DNA from: Bacillota bacterium
Lineage (GTDB): Bacteria > Bacillota > Clostridia > Oscillospirales > Ruminococcaceae
DNA length: 7,004 nucleotides
NCBI GenBank assembly: GCA_023395695.1
Contig: JAEWYJ010000267.1
Coordinates: forward strand, 1-7,004
Direction of reading: 5' to 3'
Shown here: one piece after another, positions 5,738 through 7,004 of the stretch
How positions within the stretch are numbered: position 1 is the stretch's first letter
How the letters are laid out: every line of letters starts with the position of its first letter
Notes under the pieces: generated by a model
What the model was told of the DNA's origin: nothing
The model's database searches: none
The model's input: the letters and a program-made list of their open reading frames with translations, nothing else
Program-made: the position numbers and the translations under genes

Positions 5738-6724
5738 TTAATTTTTAAATTTTACATTTTCAGCAATTTTTATCACTTCATTATAGTCAAAATCCCCTAA
5801 TATCTGACATTTCATATTGTTCTCAAACCATATAAAATAGGTTAATTTATCAGTTTTCCAAGCGTATGCCTCTGAGTCTTTGAAGGGGATACGCTCAATT
5901 TCTGACTCTTCTGTATTGAAATATGATTTAGCTTCTACTTTTGAAACAGTAAATGATATTGTAAATACTTTATCCCCATCGCTGTTTAAGAATTTATATA
6001 CCATTTTGGTTCTGCCTTGAAATATATCGCTTAATTCATATCCTTCCGGAAGATATTCAAATACAACATCATCCTGACTTAGAGCAGCAGATGTCGGAGG
6101 TTCTTCAGTTTGCATTGTAAAAATGCTGAATTTCGGGAACGTCTCCACAACCCAATTGAAGAACTGTTCTCTCCATTTAGCGTTTGCCACAAGTGCCGTA
6201 GAAAAACTGATAGCGCCAATAAGAATAAAAACCGCCACCCGCTTCATAACAACAATGACCATGCCCACCGACTTTTGGGCCGACTTAACCAGCCGCAATT
6301 TCTTTCTGAAGGCGTTGGAGTATTGTGGAATACGCCACACGTCCGGGATATCCCGGACGGCATACGCCGAAATAGCCGCCTCGCATGCCAGCTTCATCGA
6401 ATCATCATCCACCACAGTGCTGCTCTCCAGCCCCATAAAGCGGGACAGCATACGCCTGATGTATCGCAGCCTGCCGGCGGAATGCGTCGTCACCAGCATG
6501 GCGTCGGCATCTTCAGGCGAAAAATTAAAATAATATCGGAAGAAAAGCGTATGCATGTATTCTGCCGGCAACGCTGTTATCTTCAGCGCCAGCGCCGGAA
6601 CCTCTTCCTCAGAAAGCGTCCGGGCAGGCATAGCGTTAAATTCGGGCCGGTCAAGCCTTGCAATATCTTTTTCCACCGCCTGCCTGCAGATTTCCCGCAT
6701 AAAATTATTAAACGAGCTGGACAT
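5738..6724 (-). CDS. Membrane anti-sigma-like protein with DUF4367 domain
   Basis: A 328-residue one-pass membrane protein. Residues 1-150 are cytoplasmic; 44-97 resemble sigma factor region 4 in layout (LP, then FFRYYFNFS, then an HTH-like and basic RLRYIRRMLSRF). A membrane segment lies near 162-182 (VAVFILIGAISFSTALVANA). The outer part ends in a DUF4367 domain, about 218-326, with the typical LPEGYELSDIF (225-235), TYFIWFENN (295-303) and NEVIKIAENVKF (315-326). Proteins of this plan beside ECF sigma genes are thought to hold the sigma factor and release it on an outside signal. An ATG at 6742 with GAGG is possible, but the one at 6724 has the stronger AGGAAGGTGAT site. The gene overlaps the sigma gene by 17 bases, so the two are probably coupled. 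The outer domain's DNA is far more AT-rich (about 25-35% GC) than the N-terminal half (about 55%). Confidence 0.82.
   Translation of the reverse strand: MSSSFNNFMREICRQAVEKDIARLDRPEFNAMPARTLSEEEVPALALKITALPAEYMHTLFFRYYFNFSPEDADAMLVTTHSAGRLRYIRRMLSRFMGLESSTVVDDDSMKLACEAAISAYAVRDIPDVWRIPQYSNAFRKKLRLVKSAQKSVGMVIVVMKRVAVFILIGAISFSTALVANAKWREQFFNWVVETFPKFSIFTMQTEEPPTSAALSQDDVVFEYLPEGYELSDIFQGRTKMVYKFLNSDGDKVFTISFTVSKVEAKSYFNTEESEIERIPFKDSEAYAWKTDKLTYFIWFENNMKCQILGDFDYNEVIKIAENVKFKN
6340..6359. repeat. Perfect 20-bp palindrome inside the anti-sigma gene
   Basis: CGTCCGGGATATCCCGGACG reads the same on both strands without a mismatch and contains 14 G or C. It lies within codons for VRDIPDV (residues 123-129). 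It may be chance codon use, a site for a dimeric protein, or a block to the RNA polymerase or ribosome. Confidence 0.5.
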
Positions 6725-7004
6725 TTTTATCACCTTCCTCATAAAAGGTCCTCAGCTTTTTAAGAACACGGTACCCTCTTTTTTTAGCCGTTTCTTCACT
6801 GACCCCCAGTAAAGAGGCAATTTCTTTAAAGCTCATATCGTTTGCGTAGCGCAAGTGAATAAGATATTTTTCTTCGTCGGAAAGCCTGTCAACCGCGCCA
6901 AGCAACTGCTTTCGGTCAATATCCTGCGACCACATATCTTCAAATCCTGCCTGATAGCCTTCTTCATTGGCTTCCAATTCATCCATTGGAACGGCCTTCA
7001 TACG
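6708..7004 (-). CDS. ECF-type sigma-70 factor, C-terminal fragment
   Basis: The last 98 residues of a sigma factor whose beginning lies beyond the right edge; the frame is still open at the final base (an Arg codon precedes the first visible Met). The visible part is the linker between regions 2 and 4 (acidic, residues 8-32) and region 4: LSDEEKYLIHLRYANDMS (41-58) followed by the helix-turn-helix FKEIASLLGVSEETAKKRGY (59-78), which would contact the -35 element, and a basic end VLKKLR. The Met codons near the edge (MKAVPM) are probably internal, since region 2 is needed for a working sigma factor. The stop overlaps the anti-sigma gene by 17 bases. The family is firm; the ECF group and target promoters cannot be told. 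Confidence 0.88.
   Translation of the reverse strand, partial: RMKAVPMDELEANEEGYQAGFEDMWSQDIDRKQLLGAVDRLSDEEKYLIHLRYANDMSFKEIASLLGVSEETAKKRGYRVLKKLRTFYEEGDKNVQLV
6729..6739 (-). promoter_or_regulatory. Ribosome binding site deciding the anti-sigma start
   Basis: On the minus strand this reads AGGAAGGTGAT, with AAGGTGAT matching the 16S anti-Shine-Dalgarno sequence, four bases before the ATG at 6724. It favours this start over the ATG at 6742 and lies inside the last codons of the sigma gene, consistent with coupled translation. Confidence 0.7.

Noticed and set aside
6110..6763. Plus-strand open frame of 217 codons
   Set aside because: It lies antisense to the anti-sigma gene, has no ribosome binding site, is rich in His, Arg and Gln without domain patterns, and the minus-strand frame shows clear DUF4367 and membrane features.

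Overview
The window looks like chromosomal DNA of an endospore-forming, low-to-mid GC Firmicute, most likely a class Clostridia anaerobe. The evidence is a GerA/SpoVAF-type spore germination protein behind a promoter resembling the forespore sigma-G consensus, an ECF sigma/DUF4367 anti-sigma pair, strong AGGAGG-type ribosome binding sites, and roughly 50% GC in most genes. I cannot name a genus.

Layout, left to right. (1) 1-192, minus: N-terminal 64 codons of a MobA/MocA-like nucleotidyltransferase, cut by the window edge. (2) 345-3231, minus: a three-gene operon in the order HSL-type alpha/beta hydrolase, condensation-fold (alcohol acetyltransferase-like) acyltransferase, and zinc-ribbon plus six-helix membrane protein. 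Both junctions are 4-base stop/start overlaps (GTGA and ATGA), so the three products are probably made in fixed proportion. (3) 3232-3465: divergent control region with a sigma-A-like promoter leftward and a sigma-G-like promoter rightward. (4) 3466-4902, plus: the GerA/SpoVAF-like protein, alone, with no GerB or GerC partner beside it. (5) 4903-5231: a 329-base gap between convergent genes, holding several inverted repeats, including one perfect 20-bp stem that is probably a two-way terminator. (6) 5232-7004, minus: an ECF sigma factor (C-terminal part only), a one-pass membrane anti-sigma-like protein with an extracytoplasmic DUF4367 domain, and a small Sec-secreted protein.

How the genes may work together. 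The hydrolase, acyltransferase and membrane protein look like an ester- or acyl-lipid handling unit whose substrate cannot be read from sequence. The sigma and anti-sigma genes overlap and probably form a surface-sensing switch; the secreted protein 77 bp downstream is a candidate ligand, target or output. Points most worth a second look are the uncharacterised three-gene lipid-type operon, a sigma region 4-like segment at the N-terminus of the anti-sigma protein, a sharp GC change inside that same gene, and the orphan germination gene. I found no CRISPR array, tRNA, rRNA or intact mobile element.
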